From contig JAQFVV010012395.1 in assembly GCA_028023455.1 (NCBI GenBank), positions 1,366,001 to 1,430,000 on the forward strand: a stretch of DNA of 64,000 nucleotides, read 5' to 3'. Origin of the DNA: Epiperipatus broadwayi. Lineage: Eukaryota; Onychophora; Udeonychophora; Euonychophora; Peripatidae. The notes under the pieces are model-generated. The model was given only the letters and a program-made list of their open reading frames with translations, did not search any database and was not told the origin of the DNA. Positions 1 through 12,100 of this stretch are shown here, one piece after another; the stretch's first letter is position 1; each line of letters begins with the position of its first letter. A program made the translations under genes and the position numbers.

Positions 1-553
1 ATTTTAAAATTTATATATATGCTGAAAATAATGTAATGGAATGATCTCTAACCTAGTAAAAGATTAGTAAAATCCATTAATATATTGGTCTGAAGATGAT
101 CTTAAATGAATGAGTATAAAGAAAATGTAACAGTTGCAAATTCAGTTATAACAATAAATAAAGAGCAAAAAATGAGTTTTGCACAGACTATGCAAAACAA
201 TGTTTGAAGCAAACACATCCACATACATAGATCATAAGATGATACTGTATATCTTGCAATATTAGTTTTGACCTACAATAAGGTTTTCTCTTGAAAGACT
301 CTAACACCTTGCCTAAGTATAGCTCTACTTATTGGACCACCAGCCAAAATTCTCTAATAAATGTCTTTGGGGTAATCGTTAAAACATAATAGTGTCTAAC
401 CTCCCCAAAAAGTAAATTCACATATATTATGAAGAACAGTATTTTATTTTAGAAATATTGATGCCATTTACACATTTCTCTATGCATACTAATCAGTGAA
501 GAATTACTGAAGACTTTCTGATCTTGGCATTATATTTTTAAAATCTTAAAGAA
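1..553. other. AT-rich non-genic stretch
   Basis: No supported coding frame, RNA gene or repeat relationship to the rest of the window was seen. It precedes the first repeat A dimer. Confidence 0.5.
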
Positions 554-1387
554 AGTGCTATTTTTCAATGTCTATTTGCTACATCAATATGTCTCAAACA
601 GCACTTCTAATACAATAGTTATCCTATATGCAAATAATCAAGATGAGATACTTAGGTTATTATTATATAGGATATGTGAGCACATATTTTCACATGAACC
701 ACCACTCTCCACACTATCTCATAACACTGATACACTTGAACACATATATGTTGAAAAAATAAATAATCACCAATATATGTATTTCATGCTAAACCAGCAA
801 TCATCAGTTGGTTCCAGATTACCTCTCTACACATTATATGCTATAAGTGCTCAGATATATATATTAAGATAACCAATCCTCATATTTTAATGGACAGGCT
901 TCAATATACTCCACACTCCAACTCTTCAACCGTCCATCCAATTGAAAATCTGATGATGGAATACTCAAAGGCCATCCTGAGGCTGAGATTCTTGTCACAT
1001 CCATGTTGACCTAAGGTCAATCTGACCCTCATGTACAGGACATAATACATTTAATACATATACAAGGGATAGGCAGACATCTCTACTATGTAATAACTGC
1101 AACACACAGGCTTATTATATATGTGTCTATATAAATATATAGGATATATGAGCACAGACTTACACACGACCCACCACTCTCCACACTATCTCATAACACT
1201 GATACACTTAAACACATGTATGTTGAAAAGATAAATAATCACTAGTACACGTATTTCATGCTAAACCAGCAATCATCAGTTGGCCCAGATTACCATCTCT
1301 ACACATATATGCTATAAGTGCTCAGATATATATTAAGATAGCCAATCCTCATACTTTAATGGACAGGTTTCAATCTACTCCACACTA
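554..1387 (+). repeat. Repeat A (~480-bp form), tandem dimer
   Basis: Two direct copies of a dispersed repeat are seen. The second starts near 1130 and is truncated at its 3' end near 1387. Shared landmarks, in order, are the block with ACCACTCTCCACACTATCTC, then ATGCTAAACCAGCAATCATC, then TTTAATGGACAGG, then TCTACTCCACACT. The first copy continues through AAAGGCCATCCTGAGGCTGA and GACCTAAGGTCAATCTGACC. The same order recurs at 50653-52015 and, inverted, at 54905-55215. The 105-residue open frame at 555-872 lies inside the repeat, matches nothing I recognise and is probably chance. No protein or RNA function can be assigned. Confidence 0.85.
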
Positions 1388-2394
1388 GGTTATTATTATA
1401 AAACACCTTACTTTTAACATGCTGAATGTAGCAGTTAAGATCACAACACTCCAATCCACCTTTCAATCGATTCACATTCCCAGAATAATAGAACATTTAA
1501 AAAAAAAACGTAGAGGTTACTTTTCTGGATAGAAAAAAAAAGGCAGAGTATTTATTAAAGAAGATAAGCAAGCTCTTCTAGATTCTGTTGATGAGACGAA
1601 AAGTACTGCTGACACAATTTTTGCTGTATTTAAGCTTTTTTATATATAAATTAGAAAAGAGGTCGGGGCATATCAAAGTACACGATAAAGATGCCAAACA
1701 TTAGAATTAAGCACCACCAAGCATAAATAAAATTAAGCTAGTAAATTATTATTAAGACAAACAAAAGAAAAAACAATAGCAGTTTCAGAAATTCTTTAAT
1801 TTTAAAAATTAATACTACTTTTTTTGTAAAAAAAAAAAAAAAGCTTTTTATTTATACAGTAATCTATTTCGAACAGAAATCCCACAATCCCAGAGATATT
1901 ATTAAAGTTAGCGTTGATATCTCCCCATCGTCTTCCCCTCACACACTCTAGTCTCATTTGGATTGTTTTAATATGCTAATATTGTTTTAATTAGAAACAT
2001 TAACTACAATTATAAGAGTAAGGCATAGTAATAATCAGAGTAAAATAAAGCCTCAATCTTCTTCTCCAACTAATAGCAAGCAATTACCCCACCCCCACCA
2101 AGAAAAAGGCAGCAAGTGTCCGATTATTATATACGCTAAGTGCAATATTCGAATTAATTAAGCAACTTTTCTTAATTGAATAAATGTTGCCATTAATAAG
2201 AAATGTAAAAAAAGAAGAAGAAGAAATAGATACAGGATCAACGATATTAAGTAAATTTATATATGCTAGAATATGTAAGGCAAAATGCGATTCTTGTGAG
2301 AGGGCAAAAAATAAATATTCTTGAACATTTTAAACTAACTTCAAACAGAAACCATATATATTTAAATATCTTTAATAAATACATTAAATACTCA
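1388..2394. other. AT-rich stretch with A-runs
   Basis: Contains several homopolymer A runs (around 1500 and 1830) and simple sequence. No coding frame is supported. Confidence 0.5.
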
Positions 2395-2566
2395 TTTGAA
2401 GATTGTAAAAGACCCAGAAAGAAACCACATGTGAGATGGGAGGATGAAATAAGAAAGTGTGCAGGGGTGATGTGGAGAAGAGATGCTAAAGATAGGAAAA
2501 GATGGATTGAACTTGGAGAAACCTTCATCCTGCAGTGGATTGATAATGGTTGATGATGATGACTCA
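2395..2566 (+). mobile_element. RTE-clade LINE, 3'-terminal fragment
   Basis: The plus-strand reading ends in residues resembling KKPHVRWEDEIRKCAGVMW and FILQWIDNG, the same C-terminus as the larger RTE copy at 24.5-27.5 kb. It is followed by a short TGATGATGATGA tail, as in that copy. Only the last ~55 codons of the polymerase ORF remain. Severe 5' truncation is normal for LINE insertions that stop reverse transcription early. The 106-residue minus-strand ORF over the same bases (2247-2567) is an antisense shadow. Confidence 0.85.
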
Positions 2567-2910
2567 TTTGAAAAACAAGGATGATTATAAATTAAAATAT
2601 ATCTAGAAAAGCAGAAGCCACACACACACAAAAAAGTAGAGGTTTCATAATATATCAATAAAAAGCAGCGCAAACTAAGATATTAATCGTAGTAGATTGC
2701 TTTTGTTTGTTATGCAAGCATACTATTAAGTCTCAACATGATATCATATTCTTTAAGCTTAGTTAAAAAATTTCGGAAATTAAATAGATACTTCTTGATC
2801 TTTGCTAAGAATTGATTTTCATTCGTTTAATCAGCTAAAATTAATTCTAAAAGTAGTATGGCAAAAAACCCGATAAATTTAACGCGAATTAATTTCTTCG
2901 CAACTATATA
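2567..2910. other. Spacer between two RTE fragments
   Basis: AT-rich and non-coding as far as I can see. The ORF at 2827-3012 on the minus strand overlaps the next RTE fragment antisense and is not supported. Confidence 0.5.
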
Positions 2911-3915
2911 TATATTACATTCGTGGATTATGAAAAAGCATTTGATTCTATAAGCATTTCTTCGGTAAATAAAGCATTGACTCATCAAGGTATAGACCCA
3001 GGATATTGTCATACTCTGAAAAGTATTTATAAAAATGCAACAGCAACAATTAGATTACATAATACTAAAAAGATTAACATCGAGATGGGTGTACACCAGA
3101 GTGACTCCATATCTCCAAAATCTTTTACAGCAGTTTTGCAATAAGTATTTTGTGGATTAAAATGGGAAGCTAATGGAGTAAAAGTAAATGAATATTATTT
3201 AAGTCAATTAGATTTTGCAAATGATGTAGTTGTTTTTGCAAAAAATGCTTTTAGAGCTTCAGGAAATGTTGCCAGAGTCATCAGATGAAAGTAAGAAAGT
3301 AGGATTAAAGATAAGTGTTAAAAGACTAAAGTATAGTTCAATAGATTTTCTCAAAAGCAGAAAATAACGATTGATAATGATGAGTTAAAAGAAGTTAACA
3401 ACTACAAATACCTTCCTCATATTATTACTCCACATGAAAACATAATGGATAAAATTAAACTTTAGTTGGAGTGCTTTTGCTATAAATAACTTAATTATTA
3501 AAAGGAAAATAAATTTGTGTTACTAGTTCTTACTTATGGATCTGAGACATGGACACTTAATAGAAGAGCAATACAGAGATTTCAGACCACTCAACAAAGT
3601 ATGGAGAGATCCATGTTAGGAGTAACAAGAACAAAATGAAATACACAGGTGACAGGACAACAGGTATTATTGACACCATTGAAAGAATTATGAGATTGAA
3701 GTGGAGTTGGCTTGGGCATAGTGCTAGAAGAGATGATAAAAAATAGTTGAAATCTTAAACTGGATTCCAAAAAATTGCAAAAGGCCTAGAGAAAGATACC
3801 ACAGGTAAGAAGGGTGGATGAAATAAGGAAGTGTGCTGAGGTGATGTTAGGAGAGGCTAGAGACCAGATAAGATGGATTGAACTTTGAGAGACCTTCTCC
3901 CTGCAGTGGATCATG
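2911..3915 (+). mobile_element. RTE-clade LINE fragment, reverse transcriptase to C-terminus, decayed
   Basis: Reading starts at VDYEKAFDSISISSVNKAL (2920s), the reverse transcriptase block that holds the first catalytic Asp. It continues through a decayed HQSDSISPKSF block and a damaged FAxD block near 3210-3240. The LTYGSETWTLNRRA region follows near 3530, and the arginine-rich RPRERY region at 3780-3800. It ends near CTGCAGTGGAT at 3901-3911, without the TGA-repeat tail. Many stops and frameshifts show it is dead. It carries a 5' truncation and is more diverged than the copy at 24.5-27.5 kb. It is not continuous with the 3'-terminal fragment just upstream, so these are two separate insertions. 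Confidence 0.85.
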
Positions 3916-4407
3916 ATATATAAACCAGCACTAGATCTGCAAAATGACAATATTCTGTATCCCTCAGAAACGAATATTTCATGATTATGTGTTGAGGATG
4001 AAGGCCATTTATGGGATGTTAGTCGTTTGTCGTCTGCTTTACTGAGACTGTTTTGCATTGCAGTTTTTGTTTTAGAACAGCCTACAATTGCGAATAGAAA
4101 CTGAACATTAATCACGTGGGGAAAGAGGATACTTCCATTTCATTGCCCATGGTTTTTTGAATAGATAGATAATATATATTTGCCAAAGAAGTAGCAGAGA
4201 GAATTGTAGTAGTTTTTGTAAAAAGAAAAATAATAATAACAGTGGTACTTTTTTTTTTATAACTTTGACCAATTATTTGATTTCATAATTAAACGCTGTT
4301 ATTTGTAAACACGTATATGCATAATTAATACCACGCATATCAATTTACTATTAAAATAAATTATGAAAAATATAATGCATCAAAAATACATCAATTTTTT
4401 ATTTAAA
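3916..4407. other. Non-genic stretch
   Basis: No supported gene. The minus-strand ORF at 3786-4115 runs antisense into the RTE fragment and is a shadow. Confidence 0.5.
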
Positions 4408-5182
4408 GAATAGAATACGTTATTAATTTTTTAAAAGAAAATGTAATTATATGTACATACATAGTGTATGTGCATACATTTAGAATACTGCTTTACTAAT
4501 AGTTTTGCTTAAGATTCTATGTACATGTAGTTCTAAAGAAATTCCTGGTTAATCAAAATATTTTTGACAGGTGAATTTTTTTTTTTTAACCAAAAATGCC
4601 CTTAGAGTAGATAGATAGTTATTCAAGGAGAGAGCGTACATACAATCATAGCACACATAATAATAGGGATACATAAGTTATATAAAAAAACATCATGTCA
4701 ATTTTTAATCAGCAACATCGAGATAAAATTTTTTATATACTTTTGGGATATTACATTCATCAAGCGTTGGTGGTCGAGAGGTCAGCACAGCTGCCTTGCA
4801 AGCAGTTGTCCCTGGTTAGCGGGTCGCTTTCTGGCCGGTGCTATGACACACGGGAGAAAAAAAAGAGATTTAATTAAGAAAAAAATGGAATGATCTATTT
4901 TTTTAAAAATTTATATCGATATGTATCTTATGATTATATGCTCTCTAATTGAATATCTGGGGATCTGTCCACTCTAAAGGCAGATTTCTAGTAAAAAAAA
5001 AATCTATATCACTAGTCAAAAGTATTTTGATTTACCAGAATTTCTTCAAAATAGAATTATATATATAAAATCTTAAACAAAACCATTAGAAAAGCAATAT
5101 TCTAAACGCATGCACATACACTATACATGTACACACAATTACATTATTTTCTTTTAAAAAGATTAATAAAGTATTTTATTTC
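4408..5182. mobile_element. Foldback element with ~250-bp inverted arms
   Basis: The left arm (about 4408-4680) and the right arm (about 4925-5182) are inverted copies of each other. Matching landmarks are TTTTAAAAGAAAATGTAATT at the outer end, ACATAGTGTATGTGCATACA, AAGAAATTC with AATCAAAATA, and a T-run followed by a CTTAGAGTAGATAGAT-like block. The arms differ at scattered positions and indels, so this is an aged element. The loop holds the SINE at 4767-4868, which probably inserted later. A weaker third relative may lie at about 5225-5400 (plus strand). No transposase is seen. It could be a MITE or foldback transposon, or two inverted copies of a longer repeat. Confidence 0.8.
4767..4868 (+). 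mobile_element. tRNA-derived SINE (family 1)
   Basis: Starts at TTGGTGGTCGAGAGGTCAGC, which contains an A-box-like block. A B-box relic (GGGTCGCTTTCTGG) follows, then GCTATGACAC and an A-rich tail. The same layout occurs at 16941-17043, 46716-46810 and 49704-49808. The B box is damaged here compared with GGGTTCGCGTCCCGG in the better copies. It lies inside the loop of the foldback element. Confidence 0.85.
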
Positions 5183-6374
5183 CTAATCAGATAAAAAAAA
5201 TAAAAATTTGATGGTTGTTGATACAGTACATTTTTCATACATTATTTGCGATTATATATGTATAGCATTCAGTGTGTATAAATACTGCATTATTGATAAA
5301 TTTAAAATTCTTCAATAAAATATAGTTTTTTTTTAAGAAATTCTCTGTAAGTCAAAATGTTCTAACAAGTGCTATAGGTATTTCCTTTCTAGAGTTAGCC
5401 TTAGACAAAGTAGTTTGCCACTGTAAACATTTTTCATGACACTTTTAGTTACATAAAAATGTATTTAAGAATATATTACAAAATTCGTGACTCACATGAA
5501 GTTATACAAACTAATATATGTGAGTAAAACAGTACAACTCACATAGTTAGAGTTTTATGGCATAAAACTTCTTCTGTCCCAACCAGTTTTTAGTTTATAT
5601 AAATAAACTAAAAACCATAAGACTCTTTACTCTCATTAGTGACATGCCCTTTTACTACAATTTATATTGATAAATAAATATAATAGACATCAGATGGAAA
5701 TACAATCTATGCCAGTTGACACTTATAATTGGTTTGTAATTTTCTAATTTTCAGTCAGACAAGAAAAACTGTTATAACAAGTTATTGTTATCAAATGGTA
5801 GTCATGTTTCCAATTAGAATTTTCACTTCCAACACTCAGCTGAGAATTTTTAAAAATCAATTCTAGGTGTTTGAGGTCAAACTCTGTATTTAAAAAAATA
5901 TTATTAGAACTAGGCTAGTGGTCTTGAGGTGAACAGGACTTCAGATTCCTAAACAACCAACTAAGAGCTAAAATTTTAAAAATCCTAGTGATAAACAGCA
6001 GAATTACTCTTACTTGGCTGAAATTGTCAATGAATAATATTGATAATGCTCCATCTTTAAAAAATGATTAAGAACAATGTTTTAATGATCATTATTAATG
6101 TAGGCCTCTTCATACTGCTGTTCCAAGTCTACCAGAATAAAACACAAACGTGGCATTTACGATATATAAACTTACATTTTTGATTTTTTATAGACTGAGT
6201 AATATATATAGCTAAGTACTATATATTAATTTTAATCAATTATTTATAAAATATTAACCATAGAATCAAAGTACCTATGCATAAATATGTTATAGCATAT
6301 TCAACTACTTTTACAAATGACATAGCTAAAGCCTAGTTATAAATAATTCTGAAATCTATTTACCAAGCCCATAG
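5183..6374. other. AT-rich stretch with a short perfect hairpin
   Basis: At about 5584-5615 a 12-bp stem (GTTTTTAGTTTA with its complement TAAACTAAAAAC) encloses a TATAAA loop. The part at 5225-5400 may be a diverged copy of an arm of the upstream foldback. No gene was seen. Confidence 0.5.
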
Positions 6375-6719
6375 TATGTAATTAAATAGAAAGGATTTCA
6401 CCTTTTCACATATGTCCTGTACTAATTTATATAAGCTCAACAAAGCTGTGTTGAGTACACAGAAACTCTCAAATCCAAATACACAAGATAGAGACTTTAT
6501 AAAGATAAGAGTGGCATCTTATCTTTAAAAATTCTGATTTATATAGGCCAATCTGAAGCATTTTGGTTTGACAGAGTGAAAATGTTACTCTGTTCATCAT
6601 ATACAAAATCTTTCAATTTACTATGAGTTAATTTTAAAAATTACACAGCATAGTTGAATTTATATAAATTAGTACAGTGCATATGTGAAAAGGTGAAATC
6701 CTATCTGTTTAATTCCATA
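6375..6719. mobile_element. Small foldback/MITE-like element, 345 bp
   Basis: The ends are inverted copies: TATGTAATTAAATAGAAAGG at the left and, reversed, TATGGAATTAAACAGATAGG at the right. The match continues for about 80 bp through GATTTCACCTTTTCACATAT and ACTAATTTATATAA. A second hairpin (AAGATAAGAGTGGCATCTTATCTT) lies near 6500-6525. TA dinucleotides sit at both outer edges, compatible with a TA target, but this is not decisive. No coding capacity is present. Confidence 0.8.
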
Positions 6720-8964
6720 CACATTATGCAATTGATAAATAAATTTTAGCATTATATAGTTTCTATTAATTTTTAAAATTAACTCGTAGTAAATCGAATG
6801 ATTTCACATATATTAATATAAGTAATCAAAAAAAAATGAACAGATTAACATCTTTACTCTTTCAAACTAAGTTACTTCAGATTAGCATATATATATATAT
6901 ATTATAACGATCGAAATGAAAGTGGAGATCGAATCTAACCGCAAACTACGATATCTGCTCTACGGGGCACCATCTAGGCATTTAAACCTAGAAAAATTTA
7001 TACAGTAGGCAGATACGCACTGTTAAGATTCCACTTTATTTAAATATTCAGATCGTTAGCCCAAGTCACTAGCTCAGTGGAGACGCAGAGATAAAAATCT
7101 ATATCTTAATTTATATCTTAAATATAAATAAATAAAAGCCACTGCCAGAAATTAACACATAAAAATATTTATTTACGCACATATAAAATCATTCTAATTT
7201 GAGGAATAAGTTTAACATTTTAGATTTTATATTAACTTTTAATTTTACATTTAACTAAGTTTCAATGAGTTTAATATTTTATTTAGATAGTCGAGTATGA
7301 ATAGACTACATAGACCTGCATTTGAAAAGAAAATATTCTATCCCTTATTTAACCTTAGGCCAAAAAATTTGCAATCAAACCGGCGCCAATCCATCTGATA
7401 CATTTATGTATTCAATGTAGCATGAAAATACGACAACACAAAATACTATACTGTCAGGAATGTACATCTGATCAATAAGTAGAATTAGAGAAGACATTGT
7501 CTCTCCACCAACAGGAATGTCACATCTGTTGGCGAGTAGAACAATAAACATAAAACTCCATAGGAATGGATCGCGGTCCTTTGCCATCTTACAAACCCAT
7601 CCATAGGCAAACAGAAGGTGTGTGGCGTATATACACAATCCTGCACATAGCGGATCTCATACTACATCTACTAATTACACAAATATATCCAATCCATTGA
7701 GCCAATTCAACTACGAAACGAATAACCTAAGATTACCCTCCCTTAATATAACTTTACAAAACTATATAGCCATTCATGCCCGACTTAAATTTAACATTTA
7801 GATACATTCGCACAGATAAATTTTATAAAATTTGTTTTAAAATGTTGAGTATAGATTGGCTGTACAGATTCCACGGTCAAAAACATTCAAATTAAACACA
7901 ACCGATCAAAATACAAAGTCATCGATAACGTCAATTGTTGAGGAAATACAGAATACCCATTGGTATTCATCATAAGATACCACAGTGACATCGTTGACTT
8001 ATATATTCTAATCGACTGTGAAAACCACAACATAATCAACTGCTAACGAATCCATGCAACGTCTATACCCAACTTAAATTTTATGCATTTCAATAATTTA
8101 TACAATATATTAATACAAATAAAAATAATAAAATGGAAATGATTTTAGCAAACTTAACTATATAATTTTAAACAATCAATTATTAATTTGAAAATCAAAT
8201 AAGAGTTCATTTTAAAATTTAGATTAGCTGAATCTTTAGAAAAAACAATGACGAAAGTTCTTAATTACTTTTTTTTGTTGTTGTTAATTTGTAAAGTTCA
8301 TAGCTCACGGTAGAAGAGTCCAGGTTCCTGTTTTAAATTTCTGCGACACCTCCATTGGAAGATAATGTTCTGGAGATGGAAATAGCTGGTTCAAGGTATC
8401 ACAGTCTTTTCATTTTTTTTTTAAATAGAGAGTGTGGTATGTGCGTCCTATCACATCTCTCAAACACAAAAGCTGGAACTGTCCGAAAAAAACTGTATTT
8501 CTCTTTTTATAATATCCACACGGATTCAATCAACAAAACATCACTAATCCATCACTTTCGTTAGGGTCCGAGTCAAGGCTTGATGCTTCCATTGGTCAAG
8601 CTAATATCTCTTTATTTTCTTATCTATCTTTCATCAGATCATTTCAATTATACAAGAGCCCGCTAGCTTGCTTTTCAAACAATTTATAAACAATCATTTC
8701 CATTTACAGATTACAAGAATTAATTAATACCTGTTTTTATTTTTAAATCTTGTACTTTTTTTTATAAAAAAGTACGTTCAAATACTTATTTGTTTTTTTT
8801 AAAAAAAAATATTTTTAAAGTTTGGCATCTGTGCGAATGTATATACGTTTAACAAACATTTTAATTTTAGCATTTAGTTTTTTACTTTTATTTGCGAACT
8901 TTTAAGTTTTTATTTTAAATTAATGTAACGACATATTTATATATCGTTACAATATATATTATAA
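6720..8964. other. Long non-genic stretch, slightly less AT-rich near 7.3-8.1 kb
   Basis: No recognised element. An 87-codon minus-strand frame at 7375-7638 has a mixed composition including hydrophobic runs, but matches no family I know, so it is not called. GC is locally higher at about 6900-7100 and 7370-8060, which may mark an old unrecognised repeat. Confidence 0.45.
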
Positions 8965-9105
8965 TTTAGATTAAAGATAAGAAAGCCACTCTTATCTTTA
9001 TAAAGTCTCTATTTTGTGCTTAGGTTTGAAAGTTTCCCTGTACTAAACACAGCATCATTAAGCTTATATAAATTAGTGCAATGCATATGAGAAAAGATGA
9101 AATTC
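8965..9105 (+). repeat. Solo half-copy of the 6.4-kb foldback element
   Basis: Reverse-complement relative of 6393-6525: shared blocks are CCACTCTTATCTTTATAAAG, CTTATATAAATTAGT and CATATGAGAAAAGATGAAAT. It lacks the second inverted arm, so it is a fragment or a related single-armed element. Confidence 0.75.
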
Positions 9106-12100
9106 TTCAATAATTTATAAATAAAAAAACAAAAGTTAACCAATTATTTTTATGATATTAATTAGTATCTAAGAACTTTATATACTAGAGAAGAAGAGAT
9201 TCTTCGACATGACTGTTGGGTTCTGACTCCAGTAATAAATTCATGATAAATTGGGGCAGATGGGGAAGAGGGAAGCAAATCCTCATATAACTAAAATTGA
9301 CAACATTGTTGTTACTATAACTCAATAAATTGGCAGTTATTTATAGATAATGACATAAAAGTATTGACATTTTACTAAATTTTATATTTATTTTAAAAAA
9401 TCAAATATATGTATATAAATAAGCCTAAGGTTAAAAGTTTTACATGATGATAATAATGTAGGAATTAAAAAAAATCAGGCTTAGCCTCTTCGTGTTTATA
9501 CCCGCACAATGCGGGCAATGATTTTCAAATTATAAACATCTGGGCTGAGGTCAAGATTAATGAAAATGTATGCAGGCTACACATACGCTTTTTAGATCTT
9601 CGTTTGCAGCTCCCTCTCTTCTTTCCACAAAGATAAATCTTATTTTTCTACAATAAAAAATAAAAATTTTATGATAATTTTTGTGATCAAGTAGATCTAA
9701 TTTTCTCTCATTTTTTTGATAATTACTGGAGAAGAGTTCAGCGTGAAAAATATAATGGCAAAAAGTTTTACTTCTTCCATTGTATTTTGAAGAAAATGTT
9801 ATGGAGGCTTAATGGTAAGTATTTTTATTTTCCTATATTTTTTTAATTATTATTTTATTATAGGTTTTTTAATTATTATTTTATTATATATTTTTTAATT
9901 ATTGTTTATATATATATTTGCTATATAAAAAAAAGATTATTGAAACTAACATTAAAAAAAAAGATTGTGCATATTTTTTTATAATGTGAGCTTGGATGGA
10001 TGGAGTATTTGAATTAATTGATATGAGACAACAATAAATATATTCTGGAAATATAATGACCTGATTTAGATTTTTCTATAATTTTTTTGTCTGCATTTTA
10101 ATAATAGTAAAAAATAGGCAAATGCTAAAAGTAACAGTTTTGACAGTATATATATAAACTACAAACAAATGTATCTCAAGCTTAACTCTAATAAATTTAG
10201 TATTTCATTCACTTTTTATTTTATTTCATTATTTTATTTTGTATATATAGTGACTATTTTAGTAGTACTTTTTAATAAATTACAAACTGTATTGAAATTC
10301 TTTATTATAATATTCAAATTATACTAATTATTGATCAATGTTAACTATTTGTTATAAGGGATGTTACTAGGAATGACTTATACATTGCAAACCCCTGTAT
10401 GGAAATACATTTTGAAGGGCTACTGAGAAAATTGATAGGTACTAATGTTTTAATTCTATGAAGTTTTCAAGTGATGGATTACCTTAGATAAGTGATATTT
10501 TATACTATTTTTTTAGAATTTTAATGATGAATCCAATTAAACTACTAACAAAAATATAATTTTAAGTTGTATGCATGATAATTTAGGATTTATGAAATAA
10601 TGTGAAAATAATTATTAGAAATATTAACCTTTATTCTTTTTTTTATTACTTTGAATATCAATGACTATATTTTTTTCAGTTTAATTACATTCTTTGGTGT
10701 TTAATCTTTAAAACAATATTTATTATGTCATTTTTTATTAATAAAACTTAAAGCTATAATAAAATTTGTGGCTTAGCATAATTTTTTTTAAATATTCAAT
10801 ATGGCTGCTTGAAAGTGAAAAGGTTAAAGTCTATCACTTCTTCAGTACAGTAAAATTTACATATATTATATTATTTTTAGAAGTACTTTCAACTATACAT
10901 TTTGTAGTCTTTATCAACTATATAACATTGAATAATCAAAATGAGACAATCTTCAACAATACCCATAATTCAATTCGGATTTCCCACAATTCTGTTATCT
11001 TAACATTGAATAATCAAAACAAGACAACCTTTAAACAAAATACAGATATCAAACTTAATTTATTACATATATATATATTTAAGAAAACATTGAAATCTTT
11101 TGTATATGTATATTCTTAGTAGCATTACCTATATAATTAATCTAAATAAATATTAGTTATGCTTATGTTGGATAAGTTAAAAAATTATTTACTCAACACA
11201 CTTTGATTGGATATTTATTTGCATCATAACTTTTTACTGAATCAATATAACTTTTGCTTTTAATTGATCATCATAAATATTAATTAAAAAAGCAACAGAT
11301 CCATCATAAAGTATATATTTAGACACAGTTACCTTCATATTTAAAAGCACACATATAAAGTGAATCAATTTCTTTTAATAAAAAATTATGACTTTTTGTT
11401 TAGATTTCCAAATTAATGATAATAAAAATTTAACAATATTTCCCAAGATTTTCACTTCCATAAATTTTAAGTACTTTTAATTTTAATAATAGTAAGTGTA
11501 TTTAAGCAAAGTTGCATGACTTTGTAATGTTTTAAAAAACAGCAAACATTTTTTTAAAAAAAAATTTCATGTAGGCTTGTTGAAAATAAAAATTTGACTT
11601 GGAATATAATTGCCCTAATCAGAAATGTATTTTATCTGGATAAACTTTAGTTAATTTTTATTTTCATTATATATCTTTTACTTTTAATTATGATTATTTA
11701 TTTTTTTAATAGCAAGTCCTAATAATAATTTTTGAATAATGCATTGGGTTTTCAAATGGCAGGCAATATCAACATTCTATTCACATTTAACACCTTCTAA
11801 TTTAACATCTACACTATAATGACAATATTTTTTTGTAATTAATTAATATAATTATAAAAAGTACGTAATGTGGTAATATAACTACAACAAGTACTTAATA
11901 TGGTAACATAAGCCACAAACAGTGCATCTTTTAATATTTGCACTCTTTCTTGAGTATATGCATTATGAAAAGAATTAGTTTTAGGAGCTTCAAGACCACA
12001 AAAGTCTCATTTCATTAAGTACTGGAACTTTTATAATATTCTGTTAACTACTTAATCATAATTACATCAAATCATGCTGAATGAAAATATATTCTTTGAG

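Noticed and set aside
7375-7638. 87-codon minus-strand ORF with mixed composition
   Set aside because: No recognisable domain, no splice or promoter context; too short to call.
7801-8845. Inverted CATTCGCACAGAT at 7805 and 8828 as ends of a ~1-kb element
   Set aside because: Only 13 bp match and the flanks do not pair.
9780-9825. Possible exon end with a GTAAGT donor
   Set aside because: No acceptor or coding frame links to it; such strings are common by chance.
10766-11119. 117-codon ORF
   Set aside because: Low-complexity Asn/Ile/Thr/Phe composition, contains a short direct duplication, no motif.
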